Assembly: GCA_028554755.1 (NCBI GenBank)
Contig: JAPTOF010000003.1
Location: forward strand, 30,398,001-30,462,000
Direction: 5' to 3'
Origin: Cordia subcordata
Taxonomy: Eukaryota > Streptophyta > Magnoliopsida > Boraginales > Cordiaceae
Length of the DNA stretch: 64,000 nt
Made by a program: the position numbers and the translations under genes
Notes under the pieces: generated by a model
The model's database searches: none
Told to the model about the DNA's origin: nothing
The model's input: only the letters and a program-made list of their open reading frames with translations
Shown: positions 12,501 through 24,700 of the stretch, one piece after another
Layout of the letters: every line of letters begins with the position of its first letter
Numbering within the stretch: position 1 is the stretch's first letter

Positions 12501-15500
12501 GAGCAATTGTCATGATTATTAGTATAAATGTGGAAACAACTTATTTTTTCTATTCTTGTTGAAAGTTTTACATGATTGGTTGTCAGTGCCGCTTATTCAA
12601 GTGATATCAAAATATATTGCTCTGAATTCTGATCAGCAGTATTTAAAATTGGCCTGAAACACCTTCTTTCCTTTCCTTGATTTGTTGCTGCAGGATAAAA
12701 TTAGAAAGTTTCTAATGTTCAAGAGGGTTGGAAGAAGCTATAATGCAGAAGTGCGCAATAGGAAGGAATATCGGAACCCTGACTTCTTGTTGCATGCAGT
12801 AACATATCAAGACATTGATCAGATAGGATCGTGCTTCAGTAAAGATGTCTTTGATCCTCATGGATACGACAAAAGTGACTTCTATGATGAACTTGGTAGA
12901 TAACTATTACTTGTGCTTTCTTGTTCTGTCTTCTTTGTTACAGTTTCAGCCTCTTTGTCTGTCTATTTGGGTTATGATACACTTGGTATAATTCTCTTTC
13001 CCTTTTTGCTGATTTAGTATATCAATTAACTAATTGGTCATTGAGAAAATTTAGTGGGCTTTGTTATTCTCCAGTCGAGTCACTGTATGTGAACAATTTG
13101 GGAGTGCATCTAATGAGTAATGAGTAGATAGATATAAAATAGTTATTACCTTTACCAGAACAAATTTGCATTTTTTAAAAGGCAAGTGGAGCCAGCTTGT
13201 CTAACCGCATAAATATTCTTCATAATCCAGATGAACAAGATTAGGAAAGTAGAAATCATTAACATGCTCCAATGTAACTTATTTTACTTATAATTTGCTA
13301 TGTAATATTATCTATTAAATTTAGCAAAATTAGATAAAATTATGCAATTTTCAGAGCTCGTGCTTGATGGCATTGATGGGCTAGGATCAAATCAATGGGC
13401 TCACTTCTTGGTTTCAAAGATCCTCATAGGTTTAGGCATAGAGTCAAGCGCTTTGCAGTATCTGTGGTGCAAATATTGTATAGATTCTGTTGGTTGATCC
13501 TAGTTGCCATACAGCTGTCATTTTCTTGTGTCAAAAGGCAACTTCCTTTACCATCACATGGGCTCGGTTATTGGATTGGATATCCTGGAGGGGTTCAGCA
13601 GTGGTCCTAGCTAGCTTATGGAAGTGATGCTATATGTGTCACGGCTATCTTGGTGCTGCCACCCACTAAATTCAATATATGTTGCTTCCAATTACTTTAT
13701 GATGGAACACCTAGTGCATTATTCTATAGCATGATATTTGTTGGGTTCTAGGTGTGTTGTGAGAGTAAGCACATGGACAAGGGAGTACTTCATCACCTAA
13801 ATGGTTGGCTTCGTTTTAATTCAGGAACTTATTCTAGTAATAATCTCATCCTTCATTTGTTCTTATGTGTCACTTGTGTAGCATCTTTCGAGATTCTAAT
13901 CCCTTCTGCTGTCTCATTTCACTGTAGTTGTTTACCACTTGTATTCTTGGTGAGCTCCGTCATCCCATTCCTTGACTCTTCTTTTTATCTGTAAAACAGA
14001 GGTAGATATGAGGCGTGAAATGGAGAGGAGAGAGCAGGAAAGGAAGAAAAGTCAAAAAGTGGAGTTTACTTCTGTAGGCTCACAGCCTGGGACGGTTATT
14101 CCTACACCAAAAATTAACGTGCCAATTCCAGGTTCTGTAATCACATGCCAGATTTTAATGTTTTGCCCTTTTCCTGGTATTCTTAACCTTTAGATTTCTC
14201 TTTGCAAAGAAAGACATCCTCAAATTTCATTTGCATTGGCTGCTGCAGGATTGAGTTCAGTTCCTGCTGCAACAGAGATTGTAGCTAGGGATGGTAGACA
14301 GAGCAAAAAATCAAAGTGGGATAAGGTTTTACCATGCTCATGAGAAATCAGTATAGTTTTTGCTAGAGATGTAATCAAGAGAGGTTTCTTATCATTAAAT
14401 CCTGTGATTTCAGGTAGATGGCGATCAAAAGAATCTTTTTTCCGCTGCGGGGCAGGATCCTATGTCTGCCATTGCAGCAAATGCAGCAATTTTGTCTGCA
14501 GCTAATGCTGGTGCTGGATATTCTGCTTTTGCGTAAGATGTTTACTCACTGTCCTTTTCCTTATCTTCCTAACTTTATAACCATATTTTCCTGCTTATAA
14601 TCTGAATCTGAATAATATAGGTAAGAAATGACCTGAATTACTTAGTCTTATTCTAATTTCTTTTGCAGCATTGTTAAGAAACAATGCCTTGCACATGCTT
14701 TTTCTAACTCATAGACTCCCATTGCAAATTGAAGGCCCAAGTAACACTTTAAACTAGGGCTCAAATATTTGATTTCTTTCAGAGTTTGACCCAATATGGT
14801 TGGGTTTACTTATGCTTTTTAGTTATTGCAAACTGATGTAGAACAGACTAGCACGTGGTCGTCAATGATAAGAAAGAACAAATCATTAGTATCACCCATC
14901 CAGATTGAGAAACAAAACCCGAACTGTCTGCTTTACTGTGGGACTCGGGTAGAAGCTTTACACAGTCAAGATCCCCAGGATTACTATCTATTACCAAGTG
15001 CTTCGGTGTAGTGCTTTACCAAAACTGACTTAGAGTTTGTGTGGATTGGCTGTTAGAAAAAGTATTTTTTGGTTTAACTTTTGAAAAAAGTGCTTCGTGA
15101 GAAGCTCAAATTTCCTCTGGGAAAAAGCTGAATTTGAACCTTTTAAGGAGTTTTAGCTCTTCTTGACAGTCAATCCAAATACTTATTGCCAAAAAACACT
15201 TTTTTCATGAAAGGAAGTTCTCCTTTACAAGTGTTTTTTCCATTTTTTTTTTGGGGGGTGGGGGGAATCAAAACCCTTAACAAACACCCGCATCAACTGT
15301 GGGGTTTTCTGACACAAAAGACATCTGATCCAAGTATTAGAGGGGATGGTACTTCTGGGTGGTCGGTGCTTTTGTACCATTCCCTTGTCATTACTGCTCT
15401 ATGTTCTGATTGGGGGGGATTTAGGGAATAAAGTTCTTGGTGCAGTGTGCAGAAATGGGGTGTTATTTTTTGATTTAGAGGGTGTTTAGCTTTGCTTATT

Positions 15501-15960
15501 TGGTACTTATAAGCACCTAAATAGTAAAAAGCATGTGAGAGAGTATTTTTTTTCATGGGTTTAAATAAGCAAAGCCAACCACCCTCTTAATACATTTCTT
15601 GAATTTCAAACTGAATTATTTGAAAAGGAATGAGATTATTTGTGGGAAATGAAGCTGGCCATGAAAAATTTTTCTGGATGCCAAAATTGGCTCATGCAAT
15701 TAGCAATTGATTCTAATTGCTCCTTTGCTTTTGCAAACGCTACAGTCACCAGCTACTTCGATGCAAATAATTTTAGTGAATGTGATTCTTTATGTCCTTG
15801 GCTTCTTTTGTCTTTAATTTTCAACTTGGATCAGATATAAATCGTCCCATCTTTTCACCTAATCAGCAGTTTCAATTCTTTCTCCTGCAGCCAACAACGA
15901 CGACGTGAGGCAGAGGATAAACGATCTTCCAGTGACAAGAAGTTAGAGAGAAGATCTTAA
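9515..15960 (+). CDS. HCNGP/SAP30BP-like nuclear protein
   Basis: Eight exons join in frame: 9515-9973, 10140-10200, 10859-11109, 12694-12895, 14000-14131, 14249-14325, 14414-14532 and 15891-15960, giving 456 residues. The N-terminus (GIALLSIYGDDEDDE) is acidic and carries two glutamine-rich tracts. The HCNGP domain, about residues 240-345, begins near LPPPP and includes IRKFLMFKRVGRSYNAEVRN and NPDFLLHAVTYQDIDQIGS, ending before a highly charged MRREMERREQERKK helix. The C-terminus is Arg/Lys-rich (QQRRREAEDKRSS). Animal relatives (SAP30BP) bind SAP30 and are linked to transcriptional repression and pre-mRNA splicing; the plant role is inferred. The site II and telo-box promoter motifs fit a housekeeping nuclear gene. 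Intron 7 contains two inverted-repeat elements. Family call is firm, exon 8 frame is confirmed by the charged tail. Confidence 0.92.
15035..15184. mobile_element. Short inverted-repeat element (hAT-like MITE) in HCNGP-like intron 7
   Basis: About 150 bp with inverted ends: GTGGATTGGCTGTTAGAA on the left matches the complement of CTTGACAGTCAATCCAAAT on the right with a few differences. ACTTA occurs on both sides of the element (about 15028-15032 and 15180-15184), which may be the remains of a longer target duplication. There is no coding sequence. Confidence 0.5.
15478..15586. mobile_element. MITE, Harbinger/Tourist-like, copy 2 (intronic)
   Basis: A 109-bp element whose ends GAGGGTGTTTAGCTTTGCTT and AAGCAAAGCCAACCACCCTC are near-perfect inverted repeats of the same family as copy 1. 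It is flanked by TTA at 15475-15477 and TTA at 15587-15589. It sits in intron 7 of the HCNGP-like gene, well away from both splice sites. Confidence 0.8.
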
Positions 15961-17637
15961 TGTGCTACTTGTGCGCTTCTAACATAGAAAGGATTAGAAC
16001 TGCCAAGACGATCATCATAGGCTTTGGCAATGACTTGGAGCCTTGTGTTTTGTGGTTAGGTCTTCCATGTACATGTCCAGGATGAAATATATCATTGATT
16101 GGAGAAAGCTGGTTTGCATGAGCAATGTGCTTCCGAAATATAGGCATTTCCTTCTGTCGTTACTGGTCTCCGTTTATTGTTTTACATCAACGATATTAAG
16201 CTACACGAATTTTGTAGTTAATAGTCGCATAATCCACTTCCTGCTAAAGTATGATTATGTGACAGAAAGCTCTAAAGCTCTCGTTGGCTGTTGGTTCAAT
16301 GTTCTTAAAGCTTAAATTGGATGATCTTGATAGGGATAATATTCACGCATCTCAAAATATTAATCAATTTTCCGGGATCTTGAAACAAGATGAGGTGGTG
16401 GAGAATCAATGGTCTCTTATACTGATTTTACTGCAACAAAGTAACTCTTTATTTTGGATGTTTATTAGTATTCAAGTAATAAGTATAATGTCAAACGCCC
16501 TCTGGCTACCACTAATGAAACCCTACGCACTTCACGTATATGCGTGCGTGAAAACTGAAAAGAAGTCTCTCGACAATCGTGTTATTTGCTTCTCTTACAT
16601 CTGTAAGCGATTTTCAATTCTGCGAAAACAACCAAATCCTTTGACCCAAAAAAAAAAAACAGATTAATAATCATTGAAAAAGCGGCAATCTAGATTGTCT
16701 TTTATTGCCTACTTTTGGTCAATCCATCAGTCAAAAATCATAATTGATATTGACTCTGAATCCCCTAGCCAAAGGAATATCTTTCCACAAAGCGACTCAA
16801 AAGAATAAGCATCGCCCCCACCTTGTCTTGATCCTTCCAAATGCTACCCAACATAACACCATTTTTCTTTTAGTTGTCTAATTGCATTGATCACATGAAG
16901 AAGATTCTCCTCTTCATTGTAAGCTTAGCCGCTAAGATTTTTCTCTTACAGAATCTTATGATCTCGTGAACTCCTGATTGCCTCCACTTCTTTCTAATAA
17001 GCCATCATTACTACAAGTTAACACAACGGAAATGAATGTGTTTACGTTATGAACAAAACCCACATATCATTATAATTTTTGCTCATAATGTAATATAACG
17101 TTATTAAAGAATCTTTGTCGTAATATATTTGGTCGAGCTTTGTATAGTAAAATTTCTCAAGATCGAATTTGCAACACTTGGGTCCTTTGATATTCTAAAC
17201 AACTCTCATGTCGTTATCATGGGCTACAAAAATTTTCCCCGTTTTGGTGTGATTGAACGCCATAATTGATGCAAAGTGAAGAATAGTATACACTAATAAT
17301 GGTCATATTACACAGTGTTCCCGCCTTTGTATCGAATAATCTTACTCATTATTTTTGTTATCTTGTTTAAACGTAGAATCTTTTTAACTAATTATGTTTA
17401 CAACAATTCAGAAATTATTTTTGCCAATGTTGGTTCTTGAGAGTAATATATTAATTTTTTATCTTATTGATAAAAAATGCTAGTTTGGACAGACTAATGC
17501 TAGTTTGGACAGACTAGTAAACCCTCTTCCCCATTAACATTTAGTAGATATTCACCTTGACAAGGTTAAAAGTAATTGAAGTGTCTTAATAACTAGATGT
17601 CACTCCCTCGAGCAAGATTGGTGTTGTGGGCATAACT

Positions 17638-17702
17638 AATAACTACTTGGGGCCTCTAATCAATTAGTCCAAAATAGTTAACCCAAGTTATTAGTTATAC
17701 CA
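17638..17702. repeat. Imperfect hairpin repeat
   Basis: The arm GGCATAACTAATAACTACTT near 17638 is complementary to AAGTTATTAGTTATACC near 17686-17702, with about 25 bases of loop. Downstream, at about 17741-17760, is a CCGATGTGGGAT motif seen near many plant repeats. It may be a fragment of a larger dead element; its ends are not clear. Confidence 0.35.
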
Positions 17703-18101
17703 ACTCCACCGCTTATAAACAAGTCACGAGTCACTCCACAAACCGATGTGGGATATCACACTAGACTAGTCATTCCAAATGCTCGTGCTAATACGCATTT
17801 TCTTTTACCATCTTCAACATATTGTCCGTCAAAATGGGAAAAAAAAAAAAAGAAAGGAAAACGAATCATCAAGATTGTAAATTGCTAATTGACTCGTATA
17901 AAACTCCGATCTACTCTCCCTCCATCAAGTACTTTAAATCACAACCTCGTAATTCGTACTAAAGATAATATTGAATTAGTGCAACTCAGCTAAACAATGA
18001 TATATAAGCTGGCTTGGAGCCCACAGATTAGGCAAAGTGTCCACGCTTAATAGTGTAGAATGACAATCATCCTTAATTCTGTTGTGCTCTTGGGTTATTG
18101 T

Positions 18102-18505
18102 GTAAGATTATCTCCAACAGCCCCTTTTTTTAAAAAAAAATTTAATTAATTTGAGTTATTTTCTTTTATTTTGGGATCCCTATTTTTAATTATATTCCAA
18201 CAGTTCTTCTATTTTTCATCAAACTCTCTGTTTAGGGAATCCCAATTTTAATTTCACTCTAACAATTTTCCTATTTTACAATGTTGCAGTCTTAAAGTTA
18301 TGAGGAGAGAGAAAATAATTTAGAAGATGGCTTTGGAGGATCAAACAAAATCCCTATATATGGGTATTTTGAGTTTTGATTAGAAAACCCCTAAAATATT
18401 GGGAATGGGATAGGGGACCTATTAGAATACATTATTACAATAACTCTTTTAAATATAAGCAATTTGAATGTTTGAGAGACTTGTTGGAGTTAGTCTATGA
18501 GAAAA
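18102..18505. mobile_element. Possible ~400-bp inverted-repeat element
   Basis: Left end ATTATCTCCAACAGCCCC is matched at the right by the complement of TTGTTGGAGTTAGTCTAT. The interior contains a repeated CCAACAGTTCTTCTATTTT-like motif near the left and TAGGGGACC near the right, again in mirrored order. No target duplication is obvious and there is no coding capacity. Confidence 0.4.
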
Positions 18506-18814
18506 CAAAAACGTTAATATGGATCCCAATCCTACAACCGAAGCCATGAAGCAATGCAAAGTTGTAAAATAGAATTTTTCTGAAAAAGGGCATGCTTGCA
18601 CTTGCTAATTGCTATTGCTGATGATGCATACTTTTTTTCTGCTTGGCTGCTAATTCATGGATCCTATCCAGTAGGGTATTTAGTAAAGCTTTAAGTGCTT
18701 TGATTAGTCATACTCGTGCTTAGCTTTCCAATATTCCTTTTCATGGCCTACGTGTCTGTTGACGCTTAAAGTAATTATGCATTTGTTTCTTTGTTATGCT
18801 TTTGTAGATGCTCA

Positions 18815-19011
18815 ACTATCTGGATTGATTTTTTTTAGAAATATTTTTTTTAAATAACCTTTAAAAAAAAGTATTTTTTTGATAAGTTAAAAAAAAATTT
18901 TAAAAGTAATTTTTTAATAACTTTTCAAATTTTCAGTTTCTTAAATACTAAACCAAATAGTTATTATAAAATATATATATTTTTTTTAGAAAAAAATCAA
19001 TCCAAATAAGC
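18815..19011. mobile_element. AT-rich inverted-repeat MITE
   Basis: About 195 bp with ends CTGGATTGATTTTTTTTAGA and the near-complement TAGAAAAAAATCAATCCAAA. The interior is almost pure A/T with repeated AATAACTTTT-like motifs. The end sequence resembles that of the element at 15035, suggesting one family. No clean target duplication was found. Confidence 0.5.
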
Positions 19012-20682
19012 TGTAATTAAAGTGGTACTGTATACAGATTACTCTTTTGGCTAGAAGCACAAGATTGTGGCAAAAAGTTCAGTACATGAGTAAGGCAATG
19101 GATCAGTCTAAGGGGATATACGAAAAAGTTGATGCAGGAATATACTACCTAAAGATCAATCATGTGCCTGCTTTTTATATTGATAAGTACTGTCATTCTA
19201 TGTAATGTAAAAAAGTCTTGAAACGTATGAGATCTCATGCGAGTGTGAATGTAATTAATGTGTATAGCTTATCTTGCAGTGCATGCAGGGCTTAAAGAAA
19301 TACGTTCATAGCCTATTAATCAACCCAAGTTAATAGTTAAAATTAAAACCTTTTGAGGTTATATTTCAGCGTCGAAAAAAAGTTCAAATAGGAAACAATT
19401 TATCTTTTCTAGTGTGACATTAGGAGAACTTTTTTATTAGCCAATGCTAGCATTTGAGTGTATCATTTTTACTCTTTTTTGCCACCTCCTCGGCGCTTAT
19501 CCTGAGTGGATCGAAAATTTGGTTCTCCGAGGGCAAAAACTAGTCCCTTGCCACCTGGTTAAGGGGTTCGTTACAATATTCACGGGGATTGCTGACTTGA
19601 TGAGTGTTGTATACATGAGCAAGGAAGATTTTTAACCCCAACCACAAATGAACCTATGTTCGGGTGCATTTTTGGGGAGTTTTGTCTTCCCCAACTTCTT
19701 TAGTTTATATTTGTGAATTATATTGAGTGAATTAGTGGTTACGGCATGAAGTTTTTTTATATTTGGAGAGTCTTGTTGGGAGGTTTTCAAGATTCTTACA
19801 CTAATATATGATATTTATAATTCGCACTATATATTATATATATACATATATATATATGTATATATACACACACATAAAACGTTGGTCCTAACCCGCTTAA
19901 ATTATTGGTATCCCCTCGTCAGATCTGTTTCATAACTCTTCATATATTTTGACAATTGGGTCGCAAATTATGCTAACTTATGGTTCATTACCTTTAAATG
20001 GCCTTTTAGGCTTCTTAGGCTTGTTGATTTCTGATGGTAATCCTACTTGTAATATGATAATTTTACGTGTCTCATTTAATCTTGAGACCCAAAGTCGAAG
20101 CAGTCAGGATATCTCATTCCATAACATTAACAGTTCATTTCAATTGTGACACCTCTTATATAATTCTACATTAGCAATTATTTTTTGCATAATTGATGTA
20201 CATGCAAAAATATATTTTGCAAATGTTACTGCATGTTGATTGGATCACATGAAAGTTAGTGGGTGGTGACTGGCCGCCATGTTTTGCGCTGCTGCTGCTG
20301 TGAAAATGGAAGAACGATAACTCATATCATATTATGAGCGAGCTTTTATAATAGCAAAACAGGCTCGCCTATCTATGCTCTGTTGCTTAATTGTCTTGGT
20401 GTGAAAAGAGAGACGTTGGAGATTTTTGGTATACTGCTCCTTCACACGTTGGGCCTAATAAGTTGAGATTCTGCAGTGAACTTTTTTTTTTTTCTAGTGG
20501 CAAATGAAAGAATCTTTTTTTGGGTTCTAAACTGAATTTCCCTTGTCAAAATTAATTTCATCGCATATTTTGTTTTTGCAATATTATATACATTGCTGAA
20601 ATTAATACAATGATACCGACTCTCAATTTCAAATCTTTCTACTTTAAAATATACTCCTCAATCTTATTGACTTTTTTTTAAA

Positions 20683-20776
20683 GTTGTTCTAATAATAGGA
20701 CACAAAATTTTACTAGTGTATTTTATCTCAGTTGTTCTAATAATAGTACACAAAATTTTACTAGTGTATTTTATCT
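20683..20776 (+). repeat. 48-bp tandem duplication
   Basis: Two adjacent copies (20683-20730 and from 20731) of a unit starting GTTGTTCTAATAATAG and continuing to TATTTTATCT differ at one or two positions. The near identity implies a recent local duplication. Confidence 0.85.
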
Positions 20777-21290
20777 TTATTCTTTAACATTGACATAAAC
20801 AGTTACATGTTATTATGAACGAAAAGTTGACCCGAGTTATAGTTTGGAATATTTTAGTTTGGTATGCAAAACCAATTAAGTTGTGTAGTTTCATAAATTC
20901 GATCTTTGAAATCACTTTAACCTTCATTAGTGTAGTTTTTAAAAAGCATCTCAGCCTCCTCTATCCACCCTTTGTCATTATGAACTATTTATGGTTCATA
21001 GTTATTATGAAATCTCATCCCCACAATCTGCCGTGAGCTAAGCAACTGCGAATACACACATATATAAAGGAAAAGCACCCATCTCACTTTTTCACATTTT
21101 CCTTTAGAAACTTATTATTCAATACCTCCTTTTTTGATACTTACTGTTTTCTATTAATAAATATATGTAAGTATGTATTTATTAATATGAGTGTGTGCGT
21201 ATGTGATAGTTACAGGTCTCAAGGTGTCAAAAGCAGTTGAGTTGTAAAAATTAAATAGGCACAAGAAAGTACAGTACAGGATCTTTGGCC

Positions 21291-21316
21291 CCGGGGGGGG
21301 GGGGGTGGGGGCGGGG
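21291..21316 (+). repeat. G-rich tract upstream of the NAT gene
   Basis: A run of about 13 G followed by GGGGG and GGGG blocks, about 470 bases before the NAT start codon, with a second GGGGGCGGGG at about 21350-21359. At least four G-runs of four or more lie close together, enough for a G-quadruplex. The long homopolymer may also be an assembly-sensitive site. Confidence 0.6.
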
Positions 21317-21784
21317 TAACGGTAACATCAAGTTTTGGAAGTTCCTTAAGGGGGCGGGGCATATTTGGAATTCCGTAAAGTTAACGGACCATTCAAACAT
21401 CTCAAAATCGGAAAAGAAGTAAAAATCGTATCCAAGCCAAGCCTTTCAAAAGTGGGCACCAAATGCAACTCTGCAAATCTATCGACCTATATATACATAT
21501 ACATATACGTATATGCATATATAATTTTCACTGTTAACATCTCAATCACCTTGACTTCTTGCCAACTTTTTCTGCTTTTTTTCTTCTCATCACCACCCCT
21601 CCGTCTTTAACTCTTTATAGCTTTTCCCACTTTTCTATCTCATTTGTATTGGTACCACTCTTCTTTTTCCACTCTCTCAGCTTGTTTAGCTGACTTTTTG
21701 GTTCATTTGGTGGACACCAACTTGAGTTGTGAGTGAAAGACAAGGGACTGTGTGTAGTGTGTGTGTGTGTGTGCTGTTAGAAAA

Positions 21785-24700
21785 ATGGAAGCTCCAAAAC
21801 CTGAAGAAATAAGCCATCCACCAATGGACCAGCTACAAGGACTGGAGTATTGCATTGATTCTAATCCTTCTTGGGGTATTATTCATTTTTCAAATTTCTG
21901 ATTACAACATCTGATTATAAGCCTAGAAAAAATAATTTTGTTTCATATGACTTATAAATTGGTTGATGACATACCATGTATGCATGTGGAAACAGGTGAG
22001 GCAATAGCTTTGGGTTTTCAGCACTACATATTGGCATTGGGGACAGCTGTTATGATCCCATCATTTCTTGTTCCTTTGATGGGTGGAACTTATGTAAGCT
22101 ACTTATAATTAACTCTTTTGCTGCTTTTCGTAGATGCCTATATCTTTTGGAATGTTTTGACATAATGTTACCATCAAATTCTAAGAAATTTTTCATTCAA
22201 ATTTGAATGATGTTGAAGTGTGTTTCCAATTCAAAAGAATAAAAAAGAAAAGAAAAAGATGAAAATGTCTTGCTATGCTAACATGTTATCATCAGACTGA
22301 TTTAGTACAAGATTCAAGAAAATGAAATAAGTTGATGAAGCTCAGCTGGTTATGTGATATTAAAGATCGCTTTTTGATGATTTGGTGGTGCTATGATCAG
22401 GGTGATAAGGTTAGAGTGATACAGACTCTGCTTTTCATCCAAGGAATTAATACATTTCTGCAAACATTATTTGGAACAAGATTGCCAACTGTTATTGGAG
22501 GATCTTGGGCATTTATGGTCCCCATAATCTCAATAATTCATGACTCATCCTTGGCGGGAATTACCGATAATCATGCAGTAAGTCATTTTTGCTGTATCTT
22601 TTTTCCTCTTTCCCATTCTTTTTTATTTACTTGTTGCTCCATATGAAAAAATTTGAATATGGTCTAGTTCAATCATCAATGTTTTCCATTTTATATATTT
22701 CACCATTTTAAACCTGCTATTCGAGAAATATGTTAGGGAATGTAAGTTATTTTCTAGATGCCAATTCATTCTGTCATTTAATTCTTTTTTATATGCTCTA
22801 ATTACAATTGAACCGGAGCTTTGACACAATGATAAAGTTGTCCATATACCCTAGAGTGGACCTTTCCCTTCCGTGAACCCCACACATGTTGCCTTGTGCA
22901 CTGCGCTGCGCTATGCTATTTACGATCAGTATGACTCAACTGATGGAAAATAAACAACGGTTCAGGATGTTAATATGGATGTAAATTTCACTTCATTAAT
23001 AGTGGACTTGCACATGTAGTTTGAAGTAATTCTCGAAATCGCATTGATGATTTTGTTTCCACTGGCAGAGATTTCTCAGCACAATGCGGGCAATACAGGG
23101 TGCATTGATAGTGGCATCAAGCGTGCAGATTATTTTGGGTTACAGTCAGCTGTGGGCTATCTGCTCCAGGTAGAATTTATATCAGAATATAAAGATACAG
23201 TCACCATATACAAATGCTTCATGTTATGGTGATGAGGGACTTAACTTTACACCTGCTTATTCCAGGTTTTTCAGTCCACTTGGAATGGTCCCAGTAATTG
23301 CATTGGTTGGTTTTGGTCTCTTTGATAGAGGCTTCCCAGTGGTATGGAGATAACTTTAATTCTAGTACCTTATTTGATTGAATCACTACTCTCCTTCCAA
23401 TTTATCTCGCTCACCCATTCTTCTATTGGCTAATTCAAACATTCTGTGGTGCAACGCACTTTGAACAGGTTGGACAATGTGTGGAAATTGGTGTTCCTAT
23501 GTTTATCTTGTTTGTTGCCTTCTCCCAGGTGTAGTCATTGATGCCTTTTACTTCATTAAAACTTGGTCTCATGTTCAAGTGAAACGTGTCAATGAACGAA
23601 CTAATTGCCTACTTATGAAGTCTGAATATAATCTGTTTTGGATTGCTGCATGGCCATCCCATCAGCTTTCTGACTGCTGCCAAAGTTAATATTAAAAATG
23701 CTAGGGAAGTCCCTTCTTCATATTTTTCAAAGTCTAGAAGAAATGTAAACATCTATTGACAAATAAATTGCTCTCAAGTTTCATCTACAATACAAAGTGA
23801 GGATATTTTATCTGATATCTTACTTGTTTTTGCTGCACAGTACTTGAAACACTTCCAGCTAAAACAAATGCCAGTGATGGAGAGATTTGCTCTTATTATC
23901 TCAATCACGGTGATATGGGCTTATGCACATCTCCTTACAGCAAGTGGAGCATACAGAAATCATCCTGAAGTGACTCAAAAACATTGCAGGACTGATAAGG
24001 CAAACCTCATTTCTTCTGCACCTTGGTTGGTCTCAAATCTTTCCTTGTATCAAAGTGATTTTGTCCTATAGCTTCTAAGAAAGAGACGCACTTTACTGTT
24101 CTTTCAGGACAATAGCACAGCATAAATTAAACTCAATGCTTTTGGCAGGATCAAGATCCCATACCCCCTTCAGTGGGGCGCACCTACATTTGATGCTGGT
24201 CACGCTTTTGGAATGATGACAGCAGTACTAGTCTCTTTGATTGAGGTACATTTTTATGAATTCTTTTATTAGTGAAAGAAGTTAATTAGTTAATCATGAG
24301 CCTAAGACACTTGTCTTGTTGACAGTCAACAGGAGCTTATAAAGCGGCATCTCGTCTAGCAAGTGCTACACCACCTCCTGCGCATGTTCTTAGCCGTGGT
24401 ATTGGCTGGCAGGTCTGTTAACCGCAGGAATATACTGATGTTTCTATACCGTTGTTAACTATCAATTGAAAATCTTATGGATATGTCCACTTCATATATT
24501 AATCATGAACCATGACATGTCCAACAATCTCTGTTTCTTGGTCGAGGTAAAACTTATGGACATTGTCTAATCTAGATGATGTAATGTAGAATCCTGTCCT
24601 ATAGAGTACTTTAGCATAGTTGATAATTACCTTACTTCGTTATATGTAGGGAATTGGCATCCTCTTGGATGGACTATTTGGAACAGTTACTGGGTCTACT

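Larger units (their letters stand above)
15961..21784. other. Long intergenic region rich in short repeats
   Basis: Nearly 6 kb without a supported gene. The first few hundred bases are probably 3' UTR. The rest holds a possible hairpin at 17638-17702, a 20-bp direct repeat at 17477-17516, two inverted-repeat elements (about 18102-18505 and 18815-19011), a TA/CA-rich run at about 19835-19876, a 48-bp tandem duplication at 20683-20776 and a G-rich tract at 21291-21316. The end is the NAT promoter and leader, which includes a (GT)n run near 21752-21772. Confidence 0.65.
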
